Source: Cymbidium sinense (Eukaryota; Streptophyta; Magnoliopsida; Asparagales; Orchidaceae). Taken from it: 64,000 bases of DNA. How positions within the stretch are numbered: the stretch's first letter is position 1; the number at the start of each line of letters is the position of its first letter. A program made the translations under genes and the position numbers. Under the pieces are notes generated by a model. That model was not told the origin of the DNA. It searched no databases and was given only the letters and a program-made list of their open reading frames with translations. Positions 35,845 to 47,650 of the stretch are shown one piece after another. Where the stretch lies: NCBI GenBank assembly GCA_021442155.1, contig CM038216.1, positions 157,465,983 through 157,529,982 on the forward strand. The letters run 5' to 3'.

Positions 35845-36717
35845 AAGGACACTAATGAATGTTAGGTGGGGTTCTTCTTCAGCCCCAAATTAATTTCTTT
35901 CAACTCGTCCATGGTAGACGTCTGCCCACCATCTTCAAGTTCTTCAGGTGCTGGTTCGGCTTCTACTTCCCCATAAATTGTGAGAACGACTTCATAAAAG
36001 TCATCTTCATTTTCAATTTCGGTTTCAATCTCACTTTCAATTACTGTATAGCAAGTGTACCTTTAATGATGCTTTTGTTGGATGTATCCAAGACCCTAAG
36101 TGGTATAATTATCGCTTCTTCGAGAGGTCTGTGGAATCTTTGAACTCCATAAGTTATCAAAGAAGAGAGCTCGCCATCTATCAGTTCAACATCGATTCCA
36201 AGTTTGTGTGTCATCCTTTAGATTTTTGGAGGATAGTATCTCGGCTTCCTGGTGGGTATCATCTCTTCAGACTCTGAGTACTGAATAAGCCATTCAGAAT
36301 CATAGACACTCCTCAGATCTATAGAATGAAGTTCTCAACTTGTTGCTCTCAGGTAGTGGAGGTACATAAAAGATTTTTAGTTCCTCAATGTTGTGAACAT
36401 CACATGATGTGACTTCTTTGAAATATCAGGGAGGAATTGGTGTAACTACGAATGAATCATTCGATACTAATAGATTAGCTGCCCTTCTAGAAGAAACACA
36501 TTGAACTTCACTTGCATAGATGGACTCGAAATCATAATCGAAATCAGAGTAATTTATCTCATTTGCTTTTGTTGAAGGCTCACATTTCTTCTTGAGTTCA
36601 ACTGTCATATCTTCTTCTTCTTCGGTATCACTACCCAAATGAGGAATATGCCTCTTCAGCTTTGGTGATATGTCATAAGTTTTAGAGAGCTTTAATGCAG
36701 CCTTCTTTTCTTCTTTT
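35845..36717 (-). pseudogene. Protease-RT linker of Tat element
   Basis: Acidic spacer without a recognisable domain. The minus-strand frame 36638-36426 (GSDTEEEEDMTVELKKK, later SRRAANLL) is open for 70 codons. Such variable linkers are usual between protease and RT in Tat elements. Confidence 0.55.
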
Positions 36718-37608
36718 TCACTCCTCTTCTTTGGGTTGCTTCATAGTTTTTGAAGTTGGAGCTGTAGATTGTTGAAGCTTACTTTCTTCCGAAAGAAAAT
36801 ACTTTGCATCCTCATTAATTTTTGTCTCATGAACTGTAAATGGTTGAATAGTGCCAAGAATCTTGTGTTCTGCTCCATTTCTTATATACTTCATACATTG
36901 ATGTAGAGTAGATGGAACCATGCCATATTGATGGAGCCAAGGACGGCCTAATAGAGCTTTGGATGAGGTGTCAGCATCTATCACGTGAAATTTAGCTTGG
37001 GTATAGAATTCTCCAAACCTAAGCGGTATAATGAAAGATCCGAGAGTCCTCTGCCCCATTTCATTGAAGCCATTGACCATCAATTTATCTCATCCAAGGT
37101 GCTGAATGTCTAGGGACCACCCCTTAAGTGTTCGCAGACTCATAAGATTTATTGAAGAACCTGGGTCAATTAGAATTCGATTGATCATAATTCCATCACT
37201 TTCTGCAACTACATATAATGGGCGATTGTGTTTCGTTGTCCCTAGCATAAGATCTTCTTCAGAGAAAGTAATCATCGGGAGATCTTGAGCTTGCGAAATG
37301 TCAGTCATGCGTCGTTCAAAAAAATAAGCTTCATATCTCTCTGGATCTTTAAGAGCTTGAATTAGCATTTCTCGAAGGTCCTTCGACATGAAGAGAGCCT
37401 CGTACACACTCAGTTGTGCAATGATCTTTCTCAGATGTGATATGATATTATAATCGATTCTTCCACTTGAATTTGCTTTCTTCTTGGGGTCTTTAGGGAT
37501 GATATCTTCGTTAATTTCAATATTTTTGTCTTCATTTATAAATTTGTGCTTATTGGATGACCCTTTCCTTAATGGAGGTGGTAGTATCTTACCACTTCTT
37601 AGTTGCAC
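36718..37608 (-). pseudogene. Aspartic protease region of Tat element
   Basis: The minus-strand frame 37608-37090 encodes RIDYNIISHLRKIIAQLSVY and later NRILIDPGSSINLMSLRTLK. The latter is the retroviral-type protease active site in the form DPGSS, instead of DTG or DSG. The next frame, 37083-36718, encodes IPLRFGEFYTQAKFHVIDAD and ALLGRPWLHQYGMVPSTLHQ, the flap and the end of the protease. A small frameshift near 37086 separates the two. Confidence 0.85.
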
Positions 37609-38337
37609 TTGGACTGCTTACTTGGCTCAGACTCTTCAGATGAGGTAACTCCTTTGGAGTCACCATCTACCCCAGAGGACTGTGTGGATACCTTAGAGTC
37701 ACTGCCAAGCTTCAAGCGACCCATTTGGGATGTCTTTGAAGGCTCAGACTCATCTTCGATAGGAAAACATAAGTCTTCTTCTGAGCTGTCTTTTGTTTGT
37801 CGCACCATCAAACACAACTTTGATGTTATGGGCTTAGGAGTTCTCTTGCTTGGTGGGACAAACGTTTTTTGAAAGCTGCTTGATTCCAATTATCTAGGGA
37901 TGGATCACATTGGGGGTTGTTCGACACCACAGAAATAACTCAACACATTTCTCTAGAAAGCAAGTCTTCATTATTATTTCCTTCTTCATTTGACGCAGTG
38001 ATCCGAAGTTCTAACATGTAATCAGCAAGTCTGATAGTCTGTCTCATTGGTTGATGATATTCTTCTAGATTATTGATGATCTTTTGAGTTATAGTTCTCT
38101 TCTTGATCTTCTTTTTCTTAGCCGACTTCTTTGATTTATGAGATCTACATTTAGTTGACTGCTCCTCATACTGTGATGAAGTAGTCTTATCAAAATACCG
38201 TTGAGAAGCTAAATGCTTTGTTTAGGCATTTATTTTAAGTCCAATATGGGTTTAAGTGGTGATTTTCACTTAACACTAGGGACATTTTTTAACTGCGTCA
38301 GTATTTTTACGGTCTTCTTAGAGACTACTGTCTCCCA
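37609..38337 (-). pseudogene. gag-protease spacer of Tat element
   Basis: Ser/Glu-rich low-complexity text, open at 37889-37599 (SSEESEPSKQSK). No domain recognised. Confidence 0.5.
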
Positions 38338-39476
38338 TTACTCTTCTTGTACTACTTTACCTTTTATTTTCTCTTTCATCAATGGCACTAAAGTGGATGT
38401 AACCACTCTGTCATATTCTCTTTTAGGATGAACCAGGACACTATCAGACTGTGTGAATTCACCATTTCTATATTTTCTCTCCAGCCAATCCTTAAAGACA
38501 TAGCAATCTTCTATCGAGTGGCAAATCACCCGATGATATGGATAATATTTTGGATTATCAATTTTACTTGACTTTTCGGGTCTTTTGGATTCCGGCAATT
38601 CTAATCTTGCTTTAAGCGCTTGGTGGAATAACTTAGCTTGAAAGAGTATTCCTTATTCATCTTATCTTTTAAAGATGAGGGCACTCGCTCATCATCTCTC
38701 ATTGATTGCTTTGATTGACGGTTAACTGATTACTTTCCCCCTTCATCTGCATAAGCGGGCTGTTTCTCTTTATCAACATTATAAGTTGTTCGCTTTTCAC
38801 TGCTCAAGTTGTAAGAGGTTGTATGAGACTCATTCCTAATTGAGTTTGAGAATTGATTCTTCTTTAACTTTTCTGAGTGACCCTCAGGTTTTGAGCAATT
38901 CAGATTTTCAAACTTTTCCACTCAGTCTAATAATTCTTGAAATGTTGAGATAGAGGCCATATATAAATATGGTGTCATCTTATCTTTGATGTTACCCATC
39001 AACAATTGGATTGCATGTTCCTCTTCTAGTTGTTGTTCACATTTCATGCTCATATTTTGCGAATATGAAATATATTTAGTCACTGACTCGTCATTTCTTC
39101 TTTGTTCTAAGGTGAGGTTAGCAATTGTAATCTTTTCAGTTGCGCTGATGAATCTCTTGATAAACATCATCTTTAATTCAACAAAAGTCTTGACAGAGTC
39201 ATTAGACAATTTAGTGTACCATTAAAAAGCAGTTGAGGTTAAACTACTAACGAACTGGCGGAATAGTAGTGCATCATTGCCTCCTGTATTGTCACATGTT
39301 GCTTTGAATTGTGCTAGGTGTTGTCTGGGGTTCCCAGTGCCATTGAATGTATTGAATTTATCAATAACCCTGTGGTATGTCACTTGATTGCATTGGTATG
39401 AACGACATTTGCTTACCAATTTTTTTTGCCCGTCGTACAATGACGCTTTGATCTTTTCATTTATAATTGTTTCCAA
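38338..39476 (-). pseudogene. gag of Tat element
   Basis: The frame 39476-39222 includes YHRVIDKFNTFNGTGNPRQH and ends in an in-frame TAA just before WYTKLSNDS. The frame 39209-38922 continues the capsid with FVELKMMFIKRFIS and STFQELLD. After a charged spacer, 38598-38338 has YYPYHRVICHSIEDCYVFKD, the cysteine/histidine motif seen after Tat gag. The capsid pattern (single-stop interruption, otherwise aligned) shows relatively light damage. Confidence 0.85.
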
Positions 39477-40037
39477 TTGAGGTTGTCGCCGCTCGATATG
39501 TTACACATCTCGAGGATGGTTTGAGAAGCTAGTGATTGACTTCATTTCTCCCCTGCATCGTGCTACTAAGCTTAAGGCACTGAGTCAACTGGTGGATTAG
39601 CAGGTGTAGCATTAGTTGTCGGATGGTTGATAGGTGGAATAAATGCTGACACTACTACTGCATTTCTCTGCATCATCTATAACATCACATTCATTTGTGC
39701 CATCATTTGAATCATTTGATTCATCTTTGCATTTAACTAGATGATCTCCCTATCCTTTGCCTTCATCTGTCATTGCATTCGTCTCTGCATTTGGGCTAAT
39801 GTGGTAGTGTCGGCAAAGAGAGAGTTATCTTCTTCTCTTTCTAGTTCTTCTTCCTCTTCATCACCTGAGGATGCACTTGAAGCTCTTCCTTCTGTTTGCT
39901 CAAGAGCTGGTTCTTCAGGATGAATAGGAGGTGCAGCTCCACACCATCTATGTTGGTGTTGTCATGCACTAGATGGTTCTCCAACGTGCTGTACCACATA
40001 GACTACTTCCACTTTCATAGTATCCTTATCATATTCT

Positions 40038-41044
40038 TCATCTTCTTGTAATTTGACTTAAGAATATCTCATTCAGTGAATTTCTGTTTGCTTTCGTGGC
40101 GATAGGATTCCCTAGAATGTTCACCTGGCTGTCGACCATCATGTAATTTATCATCATAAGATTTCTTCTTTTGAACCCATTTTTGTTGATTCTTATCATT
40201 GGCGGATTTCTGCGAGTGCGAACTGATGTCATGCCTCTTTCTTTTCTTTATTTTCAACGGTTTCTCTTTGGTCTTGCCCCTTCCGACCAAAAGCGATTTC
40301 GACATATGGTCCGGTGTCATGCCTCGATGCTCACTGTACGGGATTTTCTCGAATTGATCATGTGCTCTCACAACAGGTGGTAGTCTACCAGATGAAACAT
40401 TACCAGCTTCAATCATCATAGGCCTTTGGACCCTTCTTTTCAATAGGCCTGTTTTCTTTGCAACTTTCAACACTCGATGCACTCTAGCAGATAAGGTTTC
40501 AAGAATTTTCTTTTGGGGAACCGGAGCTTGACGTAGTGGTGGATCTCAAAAAGATTGTTGCAATTCACTAGTAGAGCTATTCTTCTTTTACCCATTTTAG
40601 GATCTTGAATTTATTCTAGGTGAGAATACTCGCTTCTGGTTCTGATACTAATTGCATAGCTTGTTGTTCAGACAACAATTGTTGAGCTCTTAGTTCGACA
40701 TTCATCCTTATTCTCTTCCTTCTTATTAATTTTTCTCCATACGAGGAAGCTTCATGATCATGCTTTCCTGGTACAAAATGTTCAATTGGCAGAGTGGTGT
40801 TTACAGGCATGCCTGAGACTTTCTGCTCAACAATAGTTCTCTTCATAGTCAGAGTGTTAGAATATCCCAATCTTTGAAACCCAAAAGCTCTCCTTTGAGG
40901 AACATCAACAGTAACTACTTTAGTAAATTTTTTATGTTTCTCGGGCAGGTGTGCACGACGTACACATGTATCCTGAATTGATGTGACATTAGATCTAGCC
41001 GCAATTGCTAGAAAGTTAACTACCAAATTGAATGGTAGCTCCAA
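40038..41044 (-). pseudogene. Leader-side ORF region of Tat element
   Basis: Two minus-strand frames, 41044-40616 (142 codons) and 40482-40069 (137 codons), lie between the PBS and gag. The first has RRAFGFQRLGYSN, similar to FxRLG motifs seen in gypsy polyproteins of this lineage, and a glutamine-rich end. The second is very basic (KEKPLKIKKRKRHD). Ogre-type elements carry an extra ORF upstream of gag; this matches it in position, but I recognise no domain. 39477-40037 between this and gag is low-complexity. Confidence 0.5.
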
Positions 41045-41378
41045 AGATCTCCGTGTTATGATGATAGCATGTTATGTTAGATCTAGGCCGCCTTCATAAT
41101 GAATGGAGTGTTCTGAAGATTCATCTGCACAAATCAAAGATGGGGATCAACAATCAAAAATAAATATTCTACCCCATACTTTCAAAATGCAAAGATCTAG
41201 CAGAACAGAAATAACACAACATATTCAAAAGAAAATTTCAAGCAAATAAAATCATACTCAACAAACTATAATGTTCATTAAAGATTTTATTTTATGACTA
41301 AATTTCAATTTTGATTACTTATACTCCATTGCTACTATATATCAAATTTGACTAGCCAAAGATGGAAAGAGAAACCAG

Positions 41379-41396
41379 TCCCTAGCGGAGTCATCA
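41379..41396 (-). other. Primer-binding site of Tat element
   Basis: The minus strand after the LTR end reads TGATGACTCCGCTAGGGA, close to TGGCGACTCCGCTGGGGA. That is the primer-binding type commonly reported for Tat/Ogre elements, usually assigned to an arginine tRNA. The two substitutions after TG (AT for GC) are probably decay. Confidence 0.8.
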
Positions 41397-43534
41397 GAAA
41401 TCTATGGGCTCCGAAAATTTGCTACCGACCTTTCGCATTGAAGAGAATTTGATTTAAAGTGGTGGTGTAATTTTCAGACGACAGATGGAATAGTAGATAA
41501 GAAACCACCTAGAGATTTCATCCTCATTCTGTGAGAACTTTCGATCTGGTTCTAGGTTTCCTATAGGTGCAAGCACCTATAGTTAATTACCCCTCCCAAT
41601 GCTGACAGAGAGCTTTCGATTAAGGCTAGTCATTAGATCACTTAATGCGTAGCGTATAGTAGCAGCATGTGGAGTTTAAAATTTGGGGTTTAGAATTTAA
41701 TAAAATTCATAATTTTTTTTTAACTTAAAGCATATGGTTGGTGGAGTGATGACTTGCCTAATCTAGATCCCATGATTCCCTTATCCCGGGCTGTCACGAT
41801 CCTTAGTCTACTTAGTCAGAGGAGGTAGTCGACCTAACCTGACCGAAAGATCCTTATCAGCAATACATGAGTTACGTCGTCCAAGAAATCCTTGTAGACC
41901 TGGGGTGGTATTTGTCTCAGGAGATAGGCTTAAGTCTACCTTAGCTGACAAAAAGGTTTTATGCTTATCAAATATACCCTATGATTCATAACTCAAAGGG
42001 CTGAGCCATTGGGGAACATACGGGCTATAATCGTGACCATAATATAATGATGTCATTTGGCAAGAACCACGAGAGGTCTCGGTCGTAATGCATCATACGT
42101 GGATGTCTCCAAACCACGAATCTGATACCACATCTTTACTCACGAGATTATTTGAGTTTGAATATAATGATTTATTTGACTTGACATTACCTTTGTGAGC
42201 TAAAGTTTTAATCTGTCCCCAACAAATGATGGTGGATGGGTGAATGAGTTGTTTGATTTAAGTATTTAAATGATAAATTTCATTTAGTTCAGATATTTTC
42301 TTAGTTAAAATTTAGTTTTAAGATGAATTAATTTAGAGCTCAAATATCTTTTAATGATAATAACCCCTTTGGTTGACATTTTCAATCAACGCTACATCCT
42401 TGTCAAACTCTACTTATGCTAGTAGAGGATCGCCTTTTATTTGTAATTTAAATTCTTTAAAATTGATATCATAACAGACCTTGTCAACTCTATTGTGAAC
42501 ATAGAGGATTATGTCTTATAATCTAATGTAATTTGAGTTCATTTAGAAGTTGTTCATTTAGTAGACTGTGTCAACTCTATTTCAAACATAGAGGATTAGG
42601 CATACTATGATCATATTCTCTAGAGCTGAATACTTATATCTTTCATTGAATTGAATTAGCATATGAATACATTCATTAACTCACATGCATATAGTTGTAA
42701 AGGATTGAATTGATTTCATCATTATTCTATTTCTTCTAAACTCGCGTAGCATCCTCAGACACCAAATTTATGTGCTTGGTATTAGTGTCGTGGTCCATGC
42801 GGGTATTTAGTAATTTAGGTAATTTTATTTCTAAATTATGAGATTAATTTCATATTTATTTAATTTTTACTTAGTCTGCGTAGCCTTTTCAAACATTAAA
42901 ATTTGCACTTTAAACCTGTATGTCTGAGCACATGCAAGTATTTATAACTTATATAATTTCATCTAATTAATGAAATCATTGATTTTGAAAATCATAATTA
43001 GAATAAAATTTCTTTTATTTTTGGATTGAAGGAAGCTCTATAATTAGTGTAACATTTAATTTATTATCGCCTTCTGTCTGCTTATACGAAGAATTGCAGA
43101 TCCAATGGCGATGAAGGTGTTTTAAATTGTTCTAATATCTTATTAGATCCATTGGAATAACATATCTTGAAGTGTCAAATTTATATTTACTGTCAAAATA
43201 TTCAATTCGCTTCAAGTTCATAAATCTATTTGAGTTCAATCCATATTTCTTTATTTGAAATATAATCTTCAAATTCATTTCAAATTTATTCTCATTTATA
43301 ATTTAAAATTCAATTTGATATCATTTTTATCTTAGCGAGCTTAGGCAGCGCTATTTGCTTAGTTTGAATTTTTTTTGTAAGTATGAATTTTGATTTTGAT
43401 TCCAGACCATCCCCACATGGCTACATCTAACTACTGGCTTGCCCAAGACTCATTGAAGCGGACTTGTCTCTGCAACACCACTGAGTCTTCATACCTACTG
43501 CCATGAGCATTAGTGAGTCTTGATTATCGTAAAA

Positions 43535-43609
<75 letters not shown>

Positions 43610-46103
43610 ATTTCAAATCATTCAAATTTTATTTAATATTATTTATTTTTGACGTGCTTGATTTCTTTTTTAAATGAATCTTGATTCTTCCCCTCTTTTA
43701 AATTCCAAAATTTAATCAAAATTTCGGCATAGCTGGTCGCATCTAATAGTTTTGGAGGCTTTCCTGCCACCCTTAATGAGCATGACGGTTGTTGTTTTGC
43801 AACTTCTCAGTTGATTTTCATCTCATCACGCCCTGATGAGCATAACGAGATCTTTAAACTTGCATAAAGAAGCACAAGCATATGCATATATTTTTCACAC
43901 ATTCAGGTCGCTAATAATTTTGGTTTACTCGATGCCCTATTGAGGGAAGTGGCGGTGTCTTCTGACACAAAACCGATTCATCTCGCCACTCTAATGAACA
44001 TGATGGGGCCTTTAAACCTGCATAAAGAAGCACAAACATATAAAAATATATTTCATATATTTCCATACATCTACATTTCACAACACTAATGATTTTGCAT
44101 GAATTCGGCTAGCAGGGATTGAATGGGAATATTAGAGTGTCGATTATTTGGATTGAATAGGTGAGGAAATGCCAGAAACCTATTGAAGAACCTGCCTGAT
44201 AACGGTGTTCTTTCTCGATTTTCGTTGTTTGCAAGGAAGGAAAGAGGGGCTATTTGGCTGCAAGAATAATGGAAACGCTGGAAACTTAGAAGAGAACCCG
44301 CCTGATGACAGTGTTGCCTCTTGGATGCGGTAAAGGGGATGATCGAGGTAGGAAATTGGGAAAGATATGCCGAGAGGAAGGGAAAGGAGGAGGAAGATGC
44401 TAGAAATCGAGAAGAACCTGCTTGATGATGTGTTGCCTCTTGATTACGGCAAGAGAATATGGATTATGGGAAGGCTTGGCTGAATGAGAGGTCGGTGTTG
44501 CGGGTAGAGTCAGCGACTATTGGGTTTAAGGCGTGAGGATGGGAATTGTTGCTGCCAAGCAGCAAGTAATAGGAATAGGGCTTCGACTGGGAGAGATTGG
44601 GAGGGGAGAAAGAGGGTCAACGTGGGTTTAAGGCCGATGGCCAGAAGAGTTGGAGCAGTCAGGTAGTTGAGGCGGGGCAGGCAAGATACCGTTTGTCTCA
44701 GGTACTACAGCCAAGATGGGATGTTCTTGGATATTGGGAATTGGCCGACGAGGAGCGGACATGGAGATGTGAGGACTGATGAGCTGGACCGATTTCTTGA
44801 TCGGCAAGCTCGGGATATTGCCAGTCGACTGGAAAATTGAGAAGGCTAGGAGGATTGTCGGATGGGTAGGAACGAGATTCTAGAAGGAGGAACAGTGAGG
44901 AGTTTTTGGTTTGCACATATTTGTTCAGCTGGGAGAGAATTCTGTGGATGAAGTTCGGCTATGAGGCTGAGAAACAAGAGGGAAGGGCTGTTGGTTTCCG
45001 ATTGAGGCAGGGAAGAACTAGTTGAGAAGGCTAGTCGGCCAGGTGATCTATTGGATGGGATGTTATGATATTTGGTTTTGTGGGAAGAGCGGGATTTGGA
45101 GTTGTTTGGCTCGCCTTGCTGGGCAGCCTTTGGAACTGATGAGAGAAAGAACGGAGAGAAGAGAAAGAGAGTCCCAATACATTCGGCGGACGGGAGATGG
45201 ATGAAAGGGGTGGGTGTGGGGAGAGCGGAGGTTTGAAGGAGTGAGCGAGACAGAGAGAGCGAGAGGTTTTGGTGTGTGTGCTGAAATTTTTTCCGGCAGC
45301 CTCCTTGTCTTGGGAGGGAAAATAGGGGATTAGGAGCCCTAATTGCTGATTAATTAGTTTCCTTATGTATTTAGGTGGGATTTTCAAAATTTGAGCGCAA
45401 TTTCGAATGAAATTAAGGAGTATTTATGGAAAGAGTACAATCTGATCACTAATCCCTATTCATGCAAAAATTTTGATTTAATCATATTATAATTTAATAA
45501 TTAAAATTAAATTGAAGTTTGTTTAATTAAATTGGATGTTTGATTTTCACAATATCACGTCAAAATTTTTGTGAATCTTGCCGAAATTAAACCCACATAT
45601 TATGGGTATTGTTTCTAGGTAAATTTGATGTTCCGTATTCAACAGCGTAATCCGTTTCACGATCGGAGGTCGTTTGATTATAGTCGACGTCGAATCAAGT
45701 CAATTTTGGTTCAAAATTGCGTGCCGTCGCTTCCGACCACTCGACATTCAAGCAAACTCGTCCGAATTGGGCGCGGACAGTCTCATTTGATAGGTTTCGA
45801 CATTTCGACGCTAACGACACGATCAATTTTATGAACGAAAGTCGCTTTGCATCGCGACTTCTAACCTGATTTTATAGGCATTGATGATTTCGATCGATCC
45901 GAATTGTGTAGTATGTATATTCTAATCAATTTCGACATTTTGAATGCGACGACAAAGTCCATTCATCGATCGAAGATCATTTCAACTAGTTTCGATGACA
46001 TCGACTGCATTTCAACTTTGATTTGTGCATCGTCGCATCCGAAGTTCGTCAAATTCGATTTGTGAGTTCAACTTAACTGACAGAGCATATATGTAGGTCA
46101 ACA
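41397..46103 (-). repeat. 5' LTR of Tat element (4707 bp)
   Basis: Plus-strand start GAAATCTATGGGCTCC at 41397 and end GGTCAACA at 46103, colinear with the 3' LTR. Subrepeats: about 105 bp x3 at 42390-42620, degenerate units with GATGAGCATAACGAG-like blocks at 43430-44080, and about 105-bp units with AGAACCTGC and GTTGCCTCTTG blocks at 44100-44470. GA-rich text at 44500-45280 produces several chance open frames on both strands. Confidence 0.9.
43536..43606. repeat. (AT)n microsatellite in 5' LTR
   Basis: About 71 bases of pure AT dinucleotide. The matching place in the 3' LTR (28532-28541) has only a short ATATAT run, so the expansion is specific to this LTR. Confidence 0.97.
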
Positions 46104-46299
46104 AACATGATCCATGAACTAAGGAATTATGTGGCTGTTGCCTCACCTTTGGAGTGAGGTTGACTACTCATTTCTTAGACCTAGGATTCATCTAGGCACT
46201 AAGACATTCTTAGTGCTAAGATACTCTTAGTGTTTAGGAGAAGACTAATCCCAATCCTAAGGACTCATAGGGTTCAACCATAAGACTAGACCTTGACTT

Positions 46300-47650
46300 A
46301 GGATAGGTAGGGCCCCACTTACCGTAAATCCAATCAAACCCCATACCAAACCAATCTCTCAAATCCTAAACCAAATAATTATAAACCAAACCTCAACTAA
46401 TACCAATTTATCATTTGCTCAATGTGACCCATATGGTTCAATTTGGTTGTGTGACCAAGTTGACCTAACTTAACCCATTTGGATTCAAGATGGCCAAACC
46501 TAGAATCTAACTATCTAAACTCATTTTAATCTTATGAGCTTGATCAAACATTAACTTTAATCCAATTGAACCAAACCAAGCCAAGTTGGCCCTTAATCCA
46601 AATTAACCCATTTGAACTCCATTGGGCCAAAACCTAATTCAATTTTTATTAAAGCCAAATTGATTTGATCCAATCCTCATGATTGCTCCAAACATCCAAT
46701 CAAACATTCTGATTCCCTCCAATCCATCTAATTAAGCAAATTGGTTTATTTGATTTAAGTTGACCAATTTGACCTAAAGGGTTCAAACGAGTCAAAATTC
46801 AATTTAACTCAACTTGATTGAAATCAAGGTAATCAATCAACACTAAATCCATCATTGAGCACCTCTCAACATTCAATTGGTCCCAATCAAGCAAATTGGT
46901 TCTCCTAACCTAATTTGACATAAAAGATCAAATTGGTTCAAGCTTCAATCCAACTCAAATTTGGTCAAACCAATACATCCAACCTCTTCCAAATTGATTT
47001 GTGATTATCATTGATCATCCAATTGTAATCAAATTGAATCAAACTAAGTAAATTTGACCACGTAACATAGGTTGACCCAATTTGACATAAAGGGCTAAAT
47101 TGGACCAAATCTCATTCCAATTCAAATTGATCACACCAAATGCCTCTAATCAATTATAAATTATTTATTGAATGCCCTTCAACCATCAATTAAAGCTAAT
47201 TTGACCAAATCAACTCAATTGACTCATCTAGCCCAATTTGACCTAAATAATCAAATTGAAGCAAAAGTTATTTAAATCCAATCCAATTCAAACCAATACC
47301 TACAATCATTCTCAAATGATCAATCAAACATAAATCAACTTTAATCTAATCCAATTTGACCAATTTGACCAAATTGGTCAACTAAACCTATTTAGCCTAA
47401 ATGGACCCATATGAGCCAAATCCAAATCCACTTTAAATTGGATCAAACCAGTTGCACCAACCCATCTCAAATGATCATTTGAACATAATCCAACTGCCCT
47501 CTTGACCTAATTTGATCAATTAGTCAACCTAACTCATTTGAACCCAAATTGACTTATATGGGTCAAATTAAGCCAAATCTAGCTAAGCCAAGTCCAAACC
47601 CAACAAAACTTGGCATGACTCACTCTTAGGTTCCCATTGACCTGTTCAAG
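46300..47650. repeat. Degenerate ~155-bp tandem array, left arm
   Basis: Blocks of the type CAATCAA...CAAATTGGT and AATTTGACC recur near 46690, 46860, 47000, 47160, 47310 and 47465. The period is roughly 155 bases with high divergence between units. Composition is strongly biased to CCAA/TTGACC words. Confidence 0.65.

Larger units (their letters stand above)
26497..46103 (-). mobile_element. Tat/Ogre-lineage Ty3/gypsy retrotransposon, 19.6 kb
   Basis: A complete but decayed minus-strand element: 5' LTR 41397-46103, PBS 41379-41396, gag around 39476-38338, protease 37608-36718, RT and RNase H 35844-34489, an additional archaeal-type RNase H, integrase ending at 32352, a repeat-bearing untranslated region, PPT 30886-30895 and 3' LTR 26497-30885. 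The second RNase H, the PBS type and the long LTRs are features of the Tat/Ogre lineage. The five bases outside each end (TTATT and AACAT) do not match. Most domains are broken, but RT-RNase H is one open frame of 451 codons. Confidence 0.92.

Noticed and set aside
26492..46108. 5-bp target duplication of the Tat element
   Set aside because: TTATT and AACAT do not match, and shifting the boundary by one or two bases does not help.
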